A stretch of DNA of 64,000 nucleotides from Parascedosporium putredinis (lineage: Eukaryota; Ascomycota; Sordariomycetes; Microascales; Microascaceae), in assembly GCA_949357655.1 (NCBI GenBank), contig CASHTG010000009.1, positions 1,072,497-1,136,496 on the forward strand. The letters are read 5' to 3'. Shown in pieces: positions 1-11,605 of this stretch (within the stretch, counting starts at the first letter, position 1; each line of letters begins with the position of its first letter). The notes beneath the pieces were generated by a model. That model was not told the DNA's origin, ran no database searches, and saw nothing but the letters and a program-made list of their open reading frames with translations. Made by a program: the position numbers and the translations under genes.

Positions 1-735
1 TCCACACTTGATGTAGGATCGTGACTCCCTACAGCGAACTCGTCATTTCCCGCGGTCCGTCAAGATATCTCCGGCCAGTCTTCGCTCCTTTCTCCAAGCC
101 ACTAGTTAAGCCAGCTCCCAGAAAGTTTTCCCGCTGGAGGCCATAATAATGGGAATATATCCCTGGTGGCAGTGGGGTTGGGCTTAAAAGAGCCCGAATT
201 CCGGCCGTGCTGATCTTAACAGATTGGCGCAGCTGTCTTTGTGCATTCCAAGAGCCAAAGAAATGATCAGCTGCCTACTTTCCCAATCTAAAAGCGTACT
301 CCATGGTAGTAAGCCGAGATGCAGTATTACATTACATCTGGAATGTATCCGCCAAGAAGAGGGTGGAAAATGAGGTAGGAGTCGTCCATTCGGTGGCTGG
401 CGACACAGCTCATGTCGCCGCGCGCCCACCGCCAAGATCGACACGATGCCAGTCACTTAGATGAAAGAGTATGCGCGCTTTGAAATGAGCGCGATTTTTA
501 AAATATTCCTACGGTGAAATTAGCGGAGCGGGATTGTGATGTTGCCAACTCCGGTGCTATCTACTCATGTCCTTCTTTTCCCCCACAGCCGGAGAGGACA
601 ACTCGTATTAGTCGGCGACAATGGGAATCTCTATATAGAGTTGCGTTCCCACTGTATTATATCTTAGAAGTATATTGAAGGTGTTCTTACGTTCTTAACA
701 ACACCCTGACTCGAGATATTTCACGATACGAAAAG
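1..735. other. Non-coding 5' flank of the P450
   Basis: I see no convincing gene here. The open frames on either strand have no recognisable motif and no signal peptide. The stretch is the upstream region of the P450 that starts at 736; the last ~100 bases hold its TATA-like box. Confidence 0.5.
631..640 (+). promoter_or_regulatory. TATA-like box of the P450
   Basis: The sequence CTATATAGAG lies about 100 nt upstream of the ATG at 736, a usual distance for a fungal TATA element plus a short leader. It is part of a 12-bp palindrome (CTCTATATAGAG). The role is inferred from position only. Confidence 0.4.
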
Positions 736-2519
736 ATGGCATCGCTATCGAGTATTTCATCGGCCCTAAGCCCTCTCGAGCTTGCTGGATTGATATTAGC
801 GGTCGTGAGTCGCCTGGGGAGGTCAGAAGAGTACATAAGCTGATATTTGATCGTACTAATAATGTGTGGGTAGCCCATTATATATTCCATCTCGGTCGTC
901 ATTTACAACCTCTTCTTCCACCCTCTCACCCTATTTCCGGGTCCCAAGATCGCCGCTGCAAGCCATATCTGGTACGGGTGCATTCTTACCAAGGGCATAG
1001 CGCCCCATCAAATGAAAAAGTTGCACGAGAGATACGGCCCAGTAGTCAGAGTTGCTCCTGATGAGCTCTCCTTCTCGAGCCCGGCGGCCTGGAAAGACAT
1101 CTACGGATATAAAAGGTCTGGCCAGTCAGAGATGAGCAAAGATAAAAAGTACCATGCAGGGCTTAGCGAACCGATCCTCCTTAACGCCGATCGGGAATAT
1201 CACTCTTCACTCAGGAGGCTACTCTCGCACGGCTTCGCCGACAGCGCTTTGAGAGCACAGGAAGATATCATCCAAAGATACCTGAAGCAATTCATGGAGC
1301 AACTAAAGAAGTACTCGGCGAGTGGCCAAAACACGATCAATCTTGAGCATTGGTATCAATTTTTCACCTTTGACGTGATCGGACATTTAAGTATGTGCCG
1401 ACATGTCCAAGAAGAGTTGCAAAGCTGTGGTTCCACACTAATCGACTTCTAGCTAATGGCCAGTCCTACTATTGCATGGAGGCTGGAAAACTTCACCCCT
1501 TTATCAAAATCTCACTTTCCTTTGTGAGGTTCCTTAGTCTTAAGCAAGCCATGATGAGATTCCCAACGTTCCTAAGGCTTCCTTTTGCCAAATTCTTCAT
1601 CCGGGGAACATAATGGAAGATATGAAAAGGAAGGACGAGTTCAGCAAGGTAATAAGTCTCCGCCCATATAGCTTTCCTTCCAGCTCCTCATCATATTAAT
1701 GCACTCTTCACCCTTCTACTATAGGCCAAAGTAAACTATCGTCTTGAAACGCCTTCCGAGGTTCCGGACATCATGGGGAAACTAGTTGAGTATTATAAAT
1801 CAGGGAAAATGTCATTCAACCAGCTGGTGGGAAATTCGGAACTTGTTATTCTTGCGGGCAGTGAGACGACCGCTACAGAGCTCTCAGGTTCGTGTCTAAC
1901 CACACGTACTCGTCGAATCGGGCACTAAAGCAAATGGCTTTCTAACATTGTATATCTAGGACTCACCTATCTGCTGATGAAAAATCAAGGAGCTCTTGAT
2001 AAGTTAACAGCGGAAGTTCGGGCTGAATTTTCCAGCCCCGACGAGATAACAATGGCTCGTGTCAACAATTGTAGGTATCTGTTGGCTTGTATTGAGGAAG
2101 GGTTACGTTTTTATCCTCCATCTCCGGCCACGCATCCTCGGTATATACCTCCAGGCGGGGCTACAGTCGATGGTAAATACGTCCCCGAGGGCATGGTCGT
2201 TGGAGTGACGATATTGGCCGCATCTCGCAGCGCAATCAATTTCACAAGCCCCGACAGCTTCATCCCAGAACGCTGGATTGGGGATGACCCCACCTACGCT
2301 AGAGACCGAAAGGACGCGGTACAGCCCTTTTCGTATGGCCCCAGAAATTGCATTGGTCGAAATCTGGCATACGTTGAAATGAAACTTGTCTTAGCGAACA
2401 TCATTTGGCGCTATGACTTGGTGAACTGTACGGCCGACGGGTGGCTGGACCAAAAGGTATACATCCTTTGGGAAAAGGGTCCCGTGAATGTCAAGTTGAG
2501 TCCGAGAAAGACAAAATAA
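736..2519 (+). CDS. Cytochrome P450 monooxygenase (membrane-anchored, fungal secondary-metabolism type)
   Basis: Haem-thiolate monooxygenase, presumably on the ER membrane and fed by a P450 reductase. The ATG at 736 opens a hydrophobic anchor that reads across an intron (805-873) into a proline-rich hinge (FHPLTLFPGPK). Further motifs are the oxygen-binding AGSETTA (about 1855), the ExxR helix in EEGLRFYPP (about 2095), PERW (about 2268) and the haem-binding FSYGPRNCIG with the Cys codon at 2349-2351. Introns can be placed at 805-873, about 1395-1455, about 1647-1725 and about 1889-1960. The reading frame slips by one base near 1600, where CATCCGGGG would need one more C to give a continuous protein; this looks like a homopolymer miscall. 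Length without introns is about 500 residues, normal for the family. It resembles CYP65-type (isotrichodermin C-15 hydroxylase-like) enzymes by impression. The substrate cannot be told. Confidence 0.9.
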
Positions 2520-2946
2520 CGCGGAGGAAAGCTCACACTATATCCCCTCTAGTCGGGAAGAGCTACGTCTAGAGAGGAGTAGAACTTTCTCAGCCAGGTG
2601 TATGAGACTGGGAGCTACAGGTTACACACGTAAGGGGCTTTTCTAGGATGGATAAATTACCGCAACGTCTGGAAGGTGGAGGGGTGATAATCAACCATTT
2701 AGTAATATCTCAACCCAGCCCCCGCATTGTCTAGACATATCTCGTAAAGCTTCAAACGCCCTTAATCTCTTTAAAGCCCTTTGTAACCCGCCACCTTTCT
2801 CTACACCGAATTCAAAAGAAAACCCCTGTCCCCTAAATTCTCGCTATCAAACTTATAGGACCATTCTTGAATGATGAGGTCAGCAGTCTATATAAGCAGC
2901 ATTAGATTAGCTTTTCTAGGCCACACTATGTGTTTCGGTTCAGGAT
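2520..2946. other. Convergent intergenic region
   Basis: Lies between the 3' ends of the P450 (+) and the GMC oxidoreductase (-). I see no gene; it presumably holds both polyadenylation regions. Confidence 0.5.
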
Positions 2947-5173
2947 TTATACGTATGGGAGGAGAGAATGGCTCGCCTTTTCGCCAATGGCGTACGCTGA
3001 AGAACAGGTATGTGAACTTGGGGTGAGTGGCATGACGCTAGCATCCGCCACCCTAAGACCCTCTACACCATGCACCCTAAGATCAGTCCCGACAACGCCA
3101 CCCTTCTCTCGAGGCATCATCGCCGCTGTGCAGCATGGATGTAGCATAGATATCAACATCTTCTCCTTGATCCATTGGACAAGGTCCTCATCTGACTGAA
3201 CATGATTCGGGGCTCGGTCACTATAGGTCCGTACTTTTGTACTGTAGGCGTCTCGAAAACCCGGCGGAGGTACTTGGTATGGGCGAGGTGGATATCAAGG
3301 TCAATAGGGTTCGAAATCGACCGGTAGTCCAACTCAGGCTGGTCAAGGATGTCAGCAGCGTTGAGCCGCACAGTACCGCGGCTCAGTGGGTGAAGCATGA
3401 TAGGAAGGAAGGTGTCACCGCCTGTGACGTAAGGGCCCTCTAGACTCGGTGCCTCGGGGTTCTCTAGGAAATCTGCTAGCGCTAAAAGTTGGTGCTTATA
3501 GCCAGCTATCATTGTCGGATCGTCGCGGTAGCTTGGCGGGAGGTATGATGCTGCGACATCATTAGCTACTTGATTCCGGATATCCGCTACGATCGATTGA
3601 TATCCCGGGGTTATATCCGCGAGAGATGAATAGAGAGCCATATTAGCCAGGGCAAGGGTGTAAGGACCGCGAGCAGGTATCTCGTTAAATCCAGTGATGG
3701 TGTCGGCGAGGAACGTTTCATTCGACATGTCCTCTGGGAGTGGAAATAAGCCATCGGTTTTGGTATCTATGGTAAATAGCATTAGTGGTGGGCAAAGTAC
3801 TCGTTAACAATATGCGACTGATGTTCATCGTGTTTCAAAGGGCGAAGCTCCGGAGACCTTGTTAGGATAACTTACAATACCACTCCAGGCCTGGCCCCGA
3901 GTGGTCTTGGAGATTAGAGCCCACTCCTGGCAAATCAACTATGGTTTCGATACCTAGTTTATTTAAAATACCCGAAGGGCCAATGCCACTTCTTTGGAGG
4001 ATAGTGGGGGTATGAAATACGCCAGCAGAGATTATGACTTCTCGACGAGCCGTCACAATAAACGTGCTGTCATCACTCAGATCGCGAACCTCGATAGAGG
4101 GCGGCCTATAATTTTCTGAACAATCGTCCTCATAAATTACCCTTATAGCTTGGTGTTTAAGAAGAAGGTGATAATTTGGCCTTTACCCTCGACTTCTGCA
4201 TAGTGCCCGATCCCGGAGTGAGACCGGCGAAATGTAATAGGGTCGGCCGAGGTAGGGACCCAGCAAACGCCGTTCTTATTACCGTCTGAACATTCGCTCA
4301 CCTCAGGAGCCCCAAGCTCAAGGAATCCATCCCTTAGAATATGGTGGTCACCCCATTGGAAGGGGGATAGCTCGCATAGATCGGAGTGGAGTTATGATAT
4401 ACACTCGAATCCCAAGTATAGCCGTATTTGTCGACAACTTCAGCGGATGGTTCTGTGAATGTGGCGCTCTTTGAGATTATAGAGACATATTAGTACGTGG
4501 GCAATTTCCCTTTCGGCCGCTTATCTTCGCCGTATTCAGTCGAATTGTCTCCTGAAGCATAGATCTAGTAACTTGCCTTTTGAAATACTCGTAGATGCCA
4601 TCCCAGTCCCACTGGGGGCTCTCGCGTCATTTTCCGGTTTTTGGAGCTCGTTCCAAGCCTCGAAGTCCCACCTACTCGGCCTATCAAAAACTGGCCGTTG
4701 ACAGCACTCGTTCCACCTAGCAACTGGCCCACCCTAGCAAAGGCGGTCCGATTTAGGACTTCGGGATTTGGCAACGAGTTGAAGGTCCAGGTCGGGCCAC
4801 TATCGCCTCCTTGACCACGCTGCCAGGTGGACTCAGGTGGGTCGAAAACACCGGACGTATGCACATTGTCGCCATACTCGATCACGAGTACATTATCTAG
4901 CGTTCAAAGGTATTAAAGGTTAGGTTCGGTTGAGTTTACATGGTATTAAAGTGGACCAGCCTGAGTCAGGATAATGGCTGACAGGAACATACTATCTGGA
5001 AAGGCCTCACTGAGGCGGTCTGCAATGGTCAAACCGGCCGTTCCACCACCAGCTATAACAAAGTCGTAGGATCTATGAAGCTCTGATCCGTGGCGTATAA
5101 TAGTCTGGTGCGACGACGAGTAAGAGGTAGCTGCGACAAGCGAAACTAAAAGCCCAATTGTGCGGAATGACAT
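2947..5173 (-). CDS. Secreted GMC oxidoreductase (FAD-dependent, aryl-alcohol/glucose oxidase-like)
   Basis: FAD enzyme of the glucose-methanol-choline family, which oxidises alcohols or sugars, usually outside the cell. The N-terminus at 5173 is a signal peptide followed by the dinucleotide-binding motif DFVIAGGGTAGL (about 5065). Next come GGTSAVNGQF (about 4700), the family signature SAGVFHTPTILQRSGIGP (about 4010), VDLPGVGSNLQDH (about 3925) and the C-terminal active-site region ending in a VADASVMP motif. An intron separates the ADP-binding exon from the next (about 4886-4960), and another GTAAGT intron is likely near 3815-3870. The frame changes about five times, for example at 4690 (one T short in a T run), about 4395, 4170 and 3195. 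In each case the next frame continues the same protein, so the gene is probably whole and the breaks are sequencing errors. Confidence 0.8.
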
Positions 5174-7568
5174 TTTACTAGCCTTCTATTTCACTCCTAA
5201 GTTTATAGAACGGCAGATTCGAGCTTAGAAAGAGTAGGGGCGACGATATTGATATTGTTGAGAAGGGTGTAGCCATCCATGGATAGATATAAGATTCGCG
5301 GACTAGCAGGTTAGGTGATGAACCATTCGCACATATTTCCTCCGCTCATCGCTTGTTTGCTTCATCGCATCAGACCTTTCTCCATTTGTTCAGGCAAAGC
5401 AAACATGCATGGCGGAGAGACCGCATGATCTGGAAAGTTGGCCAACGCAAGGGAGCAAGAAGGTAGGATCGTGTTTTCCCCACCTCGCATTTGAAAGGCA
5501 GCTACGTAGCATAAGCTAAATACGGTTACAGGACTAGCCAAAGCAAGGGAGAAAAAATCAACCTTACTTGCCCTGTTCTCTATCACCACCGGGGGAAGAT
5601 GGCAATAATTTGACCGTGTTGGACAAGGAAGTAACGTGCTATTCCAAGGCCTTTTCCCAACACGGCATATCTTTTTAAATTGTAAACCCGTAACCTCTTC
5701 TATTTTCTGGCATTCTCTCATCTATATTCCTTGAGTCCAAAATCGGAAGGTGACCCGAGGGCCGTTCTATGAGGATCAAGATAGATTGTAAGCCGTTCAA
5801 CAAGAAGGACTGCGACAAACTGAGATGAATAGATAAACGAAGAGATATTCCGCATATTCTAAATCATGCATCTCTAATAACTTGTTTGTCTTTCTTATGA
5901 GGATAGGCCAGGTGAAACTAAAGTTTGGTGTTTCTTAATTCGAAGTTGAATCAGTCAGCACGTGTATTCTTACTCGGACTTATTCAAGGAGTCTACAATA
6001 GTCGCCTTCTACACTTCGAAACTTAGGCATGTGGTGAGATACTGCATATTTATATGAGTTGCTGCGCTTCCCGACTCAGTAGGTCATCTTTGATCTATTT
6101 CACGACTAAAGGCTTCAGCTCTACACCAGAAGCCTTATCTATCAGCATAGCGATACGGTATTAGAGGTCTTCGTTCGTCATTAGGCTTTCTTTCTAGGTT
6201 GTGGTGTACATGCACAGATCGCTCGGCTTGGTCATCCATTTTAAGGTTACGCAAGTTTCCCCATTTCTTAAAGTTGGGAGTTTCGGAAGATAAGGGGGAC
6301 GGTTGTGAAAATAGTATATCAAATGATACTATGAGCCACACTCTTGACAGTATCCTGGTGGTGCTGAGCGAATCCGAACTCCTTCGAAAGACGAATGTTG
6401 TGTTGATCGAGGATCAGGGCCGCAGCAAAGAGCGGTCGTTGCATCTGCGACCAACTATAATGAGTACAACCCGCTTCCCAGCCAAAGCCTGGGAACTCTT
6501 CGATCGATAAATAGCCTTCTTGCGTCTAGTAAAAAGACTGATATCATATATCTCACTAGTGCAGCATGGATTTGTCGACGACAGCATACTGGTTAGTCGT
6601 AGATCTCGGACCCTGGATCAGGACGGACATCGTCAGAAATAGTTCTATTAACACTTGGTCTTCCCCTCTCTCACGAACTTTGAGGGCCAGCAGATCGTAC
6701 TCAAAGGGGTAGTTCTCACCATTGAAACAGGACTAGATCTCATTGATAGCTTTTTGACAAAGGTGTTTCGGGCCGAATGTGCCACCGTGGAGGACCCTAG
6801 ACACACCCACGTTTATCACATCAGATCGGGAAACGAAGCGGCAACAAGATGGAAACCTCCATGAACACAAGTGTGTAGCAATATGCCGAGTATTTGGAGA
6901 TGGTCATCGCAATATACGCCTTATTTATCTGGGAAAATTCGATCACGAAGGTGGGCATCATGCACACCTTCAGAGGTGTGAAAGCCAAACAAGTGGGACA
7001 ACAAATTGAATCTTCCAAGCTCCGGGAACTTGAGCAACCCGTTACAACGTGATACCCGATCTCGAAATCGGAAACCGGCAGCCATGCGAGAGCGGGAGCG
7101 GCGGTCCTCCTCCGCGTGGGGACTCGCCACTGCTGGGCGTGGGGCAGTGCATGTCGATTAATTAAGATTCTCGTTCAAATTACCCGATCCACATCGAAGA
7201 AACAACAAGCAAGCGTTTGGTTCAGAGATTAAGCTGCGATGTTGTTATTGGCCTCAAGTCTCGCACTTGGCTGGCCGCCATGCGCCACATCTCTCTCCTT
7301 GACCCCTGCACGCCCCTCTTCGACGAGACTATTGATGCGGGCTGCCAAATCCATCCCTAGTGCCATTAGAGAACTAGAAAAACCCAAAGCGCAAATTGCC
7401 GGACAGGCATGTCCTTGCGTGATGAGTACAGCCTTGCCACCGTCGGGGATCTCAAAAGATGCCCAATCCGCCTAATTCTGCTCGAATTCTCGCGTCTTTT
7501 TCTATCGTGGGAAAGAGAGCGAGATAACTTCTACTTGTCCTAAGCGGCACTTCCCCTTCTAGGCCAAA
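5174..7568. other. Gene-poor region with possible relict coding sequence
   Basis: No intact gene is supported in this 2.4-kb stretch. The minus strand between about 6800 and 6620 reads as unusually protein-like sequence (fragments such as NGENYPFEYDLLALKVRERG) but is interrupted by stop codons and matches no family I can name. A degenerate partner stretch upstream (about 7130-6920) could be part of the same decayed gene. A 119-residue minus-strand frame at 5362-5721 lacks any domain and is probably chance. Confidence 0.35.
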
Positions 7569-9225
7569 ATGGTAGCAGCAGTTCCTACCTCAGCTTCGAA
7601 CGGATCCTCGATCCGAAACGGGGTATTCTCTATTTGCTTGATAGCCCTTTGCATCGTATCCTATACACTACTTTTACTTCTTTTCTCAAGCCCTCGCTTT
7701 ACCACCTCGAATCACTCATCTACGTTGACCGCCCTTCGAAGATCACGCCCGCTGTGGCCATCGGTCTCATTGCCGCACTGCTCGCGGGCGCTACCTCCGC
7801 CTTCACCACTCGATGCGTTGAGCAGTCGCTCTGGTTGCGGCTCGTTCCCCGCGATGTCAAAAAGCCTCTCACGGTAGGCGAGACGAACCGACTCGCACAA
7901 TGGACCGTGTCACCGCTTGAAAGGGTCAAGTATATCCTCTCCGGCCAGTCCTGGCTCTTGAAACTCAGCGGACCTCTCCTCCTGGCTACAGCAATTACCG
8001 CCCCCATTCTCCTTGCAGGCGTCTCGCAGACATCCCTAGTCGACGTCGTGCGGTCCACCGAGCCTCACACCGAGGGTGTCTGGACACCATATATCAACCT
8101 CGCCAATAGGGTTTCCCGAGGTGGGAGCGCCAAGGACCTTGTGTTCAACATCGCCCTTGAAGCGTCTCTCAACAATTTCACCGCCCCGGTTGCGCCCGTG
8201 TGTGATCAAGAAGCGTGTCGCGTGACGACCAGATCCGCCGCGCTGTTCGCCACGTGTACGCCGCGAACAATTGACAACCCTCGAGGAATGGGACTCACCG
8301 TCTGCAGCGATCGCCGGTCTGTCGGCGCCGCCGATTACTGCAGCGAGCTCGTTCCCTCTTTGTGCGCCAACCTCACGTGCGGTGCGCCTTCAGTATTTGC
8401 GAATTTCGTTGCCTCCAGAGACAAATCTTGCTTTGCCGCTGAAGGCGGTTCCGTACCCAGCGGATGCGGTACCGTGGCGGGGGCTTGGGGCACAGTCTTC
8501 GGGGTTTGGGTCGGCGGCGCTGACCTTGGCTTGGGGGACACGAGTATCGTTAATACCGTTGACTGTGAAATTCTCTACGGCAACGTGACAATCACACAAA
8601 CCGGGTCCCAGTCCCTCTCCTTGACCGCGACAGTTTCGAGAGGTCCGAGTATCTCCTTAGCGACTATACCGAGCCTATAAGTAATGTTCGCACCTTCACC
8701 TGGGCGGATAATGTCGGGAACAACGCCTTCAGCTTCACCCTCCGCGTCGTCGGCACTGGTTGGAATGATATTTATTTGAATACCATTGCCTACGGTCTGC
8801 TCGGCTACGACGCAGCGAACAGCGCTGAATCTACGGCCCGTCGCATCGAGGGTGCTTTTGACTTTGCGACCTTGGGTGCCTTTGCGCGAACGCCTAGCGC
8901 GAGTGATATGGTCATAACCCTACAGTCGGATACTAGGATGTACGTCTATAACAAACTCGTCTTGCTCATTCTCCTAGTGCCTCTGATCGCGACCGTAGCG
9001 GGAACTTGGGGCCGGTGGATGGTGGGATCCGATGAGGACGTGTTAGGCTACAGCCCGCTCGCCATCGCAAGTCGGGGGCCTGTCTATGGACTTCTTCCCA
9101 CGGCGTTTACAACCGACCCCAAGTACAGAAAGCAGTGCGAGATTATGAAGGTAAAGGGATACCCTGATGCAACGGGAAGCGGCCAGGAAGGGGTTATAAG
9201 AGCAGGCTTATATGTGGAGTCTTGA
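7569..9225 (+). CDS. Multi-pass membrane protein of unknown function with a Cys-rich loop
   Basis: I recognise the general type (fungal hypothetical integral membrane proteins) but no function. From the ATG at 7569 there is a hydrophobic helix (FSICLIALCIVSYTLLLLLF), then two more near 7750 and 7980. A large hydrophilic domain of about 270 residues follows, with at least nine cysteines and several N-glycosylation sequons, presumably outside the cytosol. A last helix (LVLLILLVPLIATVAGTW, about 8955) ends in a cytosolic tail. Two one-base frame slips, near 7705 and 8630 (a GTTT run), connect otherwise continuous sequence, e.g. SEYLLSDYTEP resumes the protein after 8630. The topology suggests a receptor-like or cell-wall-sensing protein, but that is only inference from shape. 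Length is about 545 residues. Confidence 0.7.
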
Positions 9226-9624
9226 TTTGTTGTAATCTGTTGGTGATTTGGAGTGAGGTAACCTCAGGGCGCCGTAGACTAAAGTAAACTATACGAAAGG
9301 TACGATGAATATCGATATCACTATTTATTGATATCTGCCTGGAAATGAAACGAGGCGCCCAGACACTTCAACGTACTAGGGCAATCATTGAAGACGGGGG
9401 GCATAAGGGCAACCTCCATGCATACATAATACTGAGCCGTGGCCACCTGATAGGAATTTGAGGTTGGCCAGACCTGGCACATGCGATCGTGTTTTGAGCC
9501 AATTAGTATTGAAACCGAAGCAGAGACACCTCCGGATTAGCGCTCTCAAGGTATCCGCCTTACTACCAACACTACATCTCATTCATCTTTCTCCCAGGTG
9601 CACATAATGTGGGATGCTGAGGCC
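9226..9624. other. Intergenic region
   Basis: Nothing supported. It separates the membrane protein gene from the decayed phosphatase gene. Confidence 0.5.
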
Positions 9625-10550
9625 ATGACGCCTAAAATCTTCATCGTTCGGCGCGGCAAGTCGCGTCTCCGAACCAATATACCCTAGCGTCAAAGGTTCC
9701 CCAGCGCAGTCCACCTGAAAAACAAAAGCGAGACCGAATAGGCCAAGCGCGGCCGCCATACGGGGAGGACGGAAGTGGAGCTCACGCCTCTCGGCATCCA
9801 ACAAATTGTTGCTACCGCGAACGAGACGGTCGGCCCGGCAAGCTCCTGAACCCGGCGCGGCTTATGCACGCCTTTGTGAGTCCGCGAAAGCGAGCTAGGC
9901 AGACTTTCGATTATCTTTTAGGCACGGGGAACAGTGCCAGCTCCCCGATCCCGGCCGAAAAAGTCACCATGATTGAACAGATTGCCGAGTGGGACTATGG
10001 AAACTATGAGGGCATGAAGGCGCCCGAAAATGAAGCGTTGCGGGCGGAAAGCAAAGGGACTCGATGCACAGAGGAACTAGAGCGTATGGAGCGACGGGTG
10101 CGAGGGTGAATAGTAAATATCTTATGTCCATCTTTCCTTGTGTACCAATGTACATTAAGAACTTCCTCGATTGGCTCGTGACGAAATGAGTGTGGTTGAA
10201 GGTCTCCGGAAGACATCACCGAGCGAGCGGTTCGACGAACTGGTGAAGAGAATTAGGGGCATGTAGAGATAGTTCATCAACGGGGAAAAGCCTACAGATA
10301 TCATCTTGGTATAGTTGGGCCAATATATTCCCAGGAGATTAAAAAGAAAAGCGACGCTAATAATAAACACTCGTGCTCTTGTTAGGCCGGCCATGGACTG
10401 ATTTTGCGTGTATTTCTCAAAAGGTGGCTTGGCTACGCTGTTGATGCATCAACGCCGATGGTAATGGAACTGGGAGCGATTGCGGTCCATAAGTATGGTC
10501 ACCAGTGTCTCACAGTCGGCCACACCTTCATTGCTAATCGTGCGATCTAA
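9625..10550 (+). pseudogene. Decayed histidine phosphatase (phosphoglycerate-mutase superfamily)
   Basis: Relict of a fungal histidine-phosphatase-superfamily enzyme that would use a phosphohistidine intermediate. The order of motifs is kept: KIFIVRRGKS at 9634 (family RHGE, here with Arg in place of the catalytic His), SETE*AKRGRHTGRTEVELT at 9729, FVSPRKRARQT at 9873, EWDYGNYEGMK at 9985, DELVKRIRGM at 10237, the second catalytic motif AGHG at about 10385 and RWLGYAVDA at about 10422. Three in-frame TAG codons (9739, 10264, 10270) stand where Trp or Gln codons are expected, matching CpA-to-TpA changes on one strand or the other. Introns appear near 9660-9725, 10110-10190 and 10310-10383. 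Unlike its neighbours, this gene is broken by substitutions as well as frame changes, so it is a real pseudogene and probably a RIP target with a paralogue elsewhere. Confidence 0.8.
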
Positions 10551-11605
10551 GATATAAACATAACAATGCTGGTGAACCAGCGATACAGGCTGGGCTGGCG
10601 CTTGTATGCTTAGAATAGGGACTCACCGCCGCAGAGGTCTTGGAGAATAAGGGCGTAGTTCATAGTTATAAGAACAATTTCGAGCAAGATAAGAACACAT
10701 AGGAAAACTACAAAAGGTAGAGTATGATTTCCTAACTGGATTCATCTTCGTATAGCTAAGCTAACTTGGATCAACATGATGGCGCGCGCTGCAATGGCTG
10801 GGCTCGTGAGTATGAATGCGGTCAGGTTTGACCATAACATCCAGGGCAAGGCGTGTCCAGTGAGAGGAAAGCGCTATAGATGTCAATTCGCAGTTTTCTT
10901 GGGAATTGGTCTTCTTCTTATCGTCTTGACTCAGTAGAAGGGATATCTATATCTAAACTTTTGGCAGGGTAGCGTAGTAGGCGCAAGCCTTAGTGTTGGG
11001 GGCTGTGAAATGGATAGTGTCGTCCAGTCGTGCGTCGATGGTACATCACCTACTATTGCCTGCGATGGTGTGTGGGTGCGAAGCGGGAGGGCTTGTTTGA
11101 ACGAAATTGGCGAATGGCTCCTTCGTGTCAGCCAAGACATTCAATGTATTGCCTTTCTGCAATCACACATTTTCTCCATGCGGCGCGTCAAACTTCGCCT
11201 CATCCTGCCGTGTACGACTGCAGGTTTTTGATGAAATTTGCATAAAATCTCACGAAACGTCGAAACCCCAACATGCTCCCATTGGTCAACGACGCCCCCA
11301 ACATCAAAGCCCGTCAGCGTCAGGTTACACTTACTAGGAAGGCGAAGTTGCCATTGGTTACAACCAGGCGGCAGGAGCCAGACTTTATGACCTGTCACTC
11401 AACCCTTGCTCCTGAAGACAGGGGGTTTATCCGCTTTGGGCCATCCTCACTCTTTTGCTGTATTACACTCGCTATTTAATGCTCATGCATCCTCAGAGTC
11501 TCGAAGCGCGCTTGTCCTGTCTTTCGTGTTTTCTTTGCCCTTTTCTGTTTGGCCGTATGAACCAAAGGAAAAATTCGCTCACAAATTACCCGTATCAACT
11601 TTGCG
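10551..11605. other. Intergenic region upstream of the CorA-like gene
   Basis: I see no gene. Several overlapping open frames at 10930-11480 run in conflicting directions and carry no motif. The right part is presumably the promoter of the gene starting at 11606. Confidence 0.45.

Noticed and set aside
5362..5721. 119-codon minus-strand frame
   Set aside because: No domain, no signal peptide and no matching introns; composition looks like chance.
7239..7475. 78-codon plus-strand frame starting with a hydrophobic stretch
   Set aside because: It ends before the membrane-protein gene, is not joined to it by a clear splice site, and has no motif.
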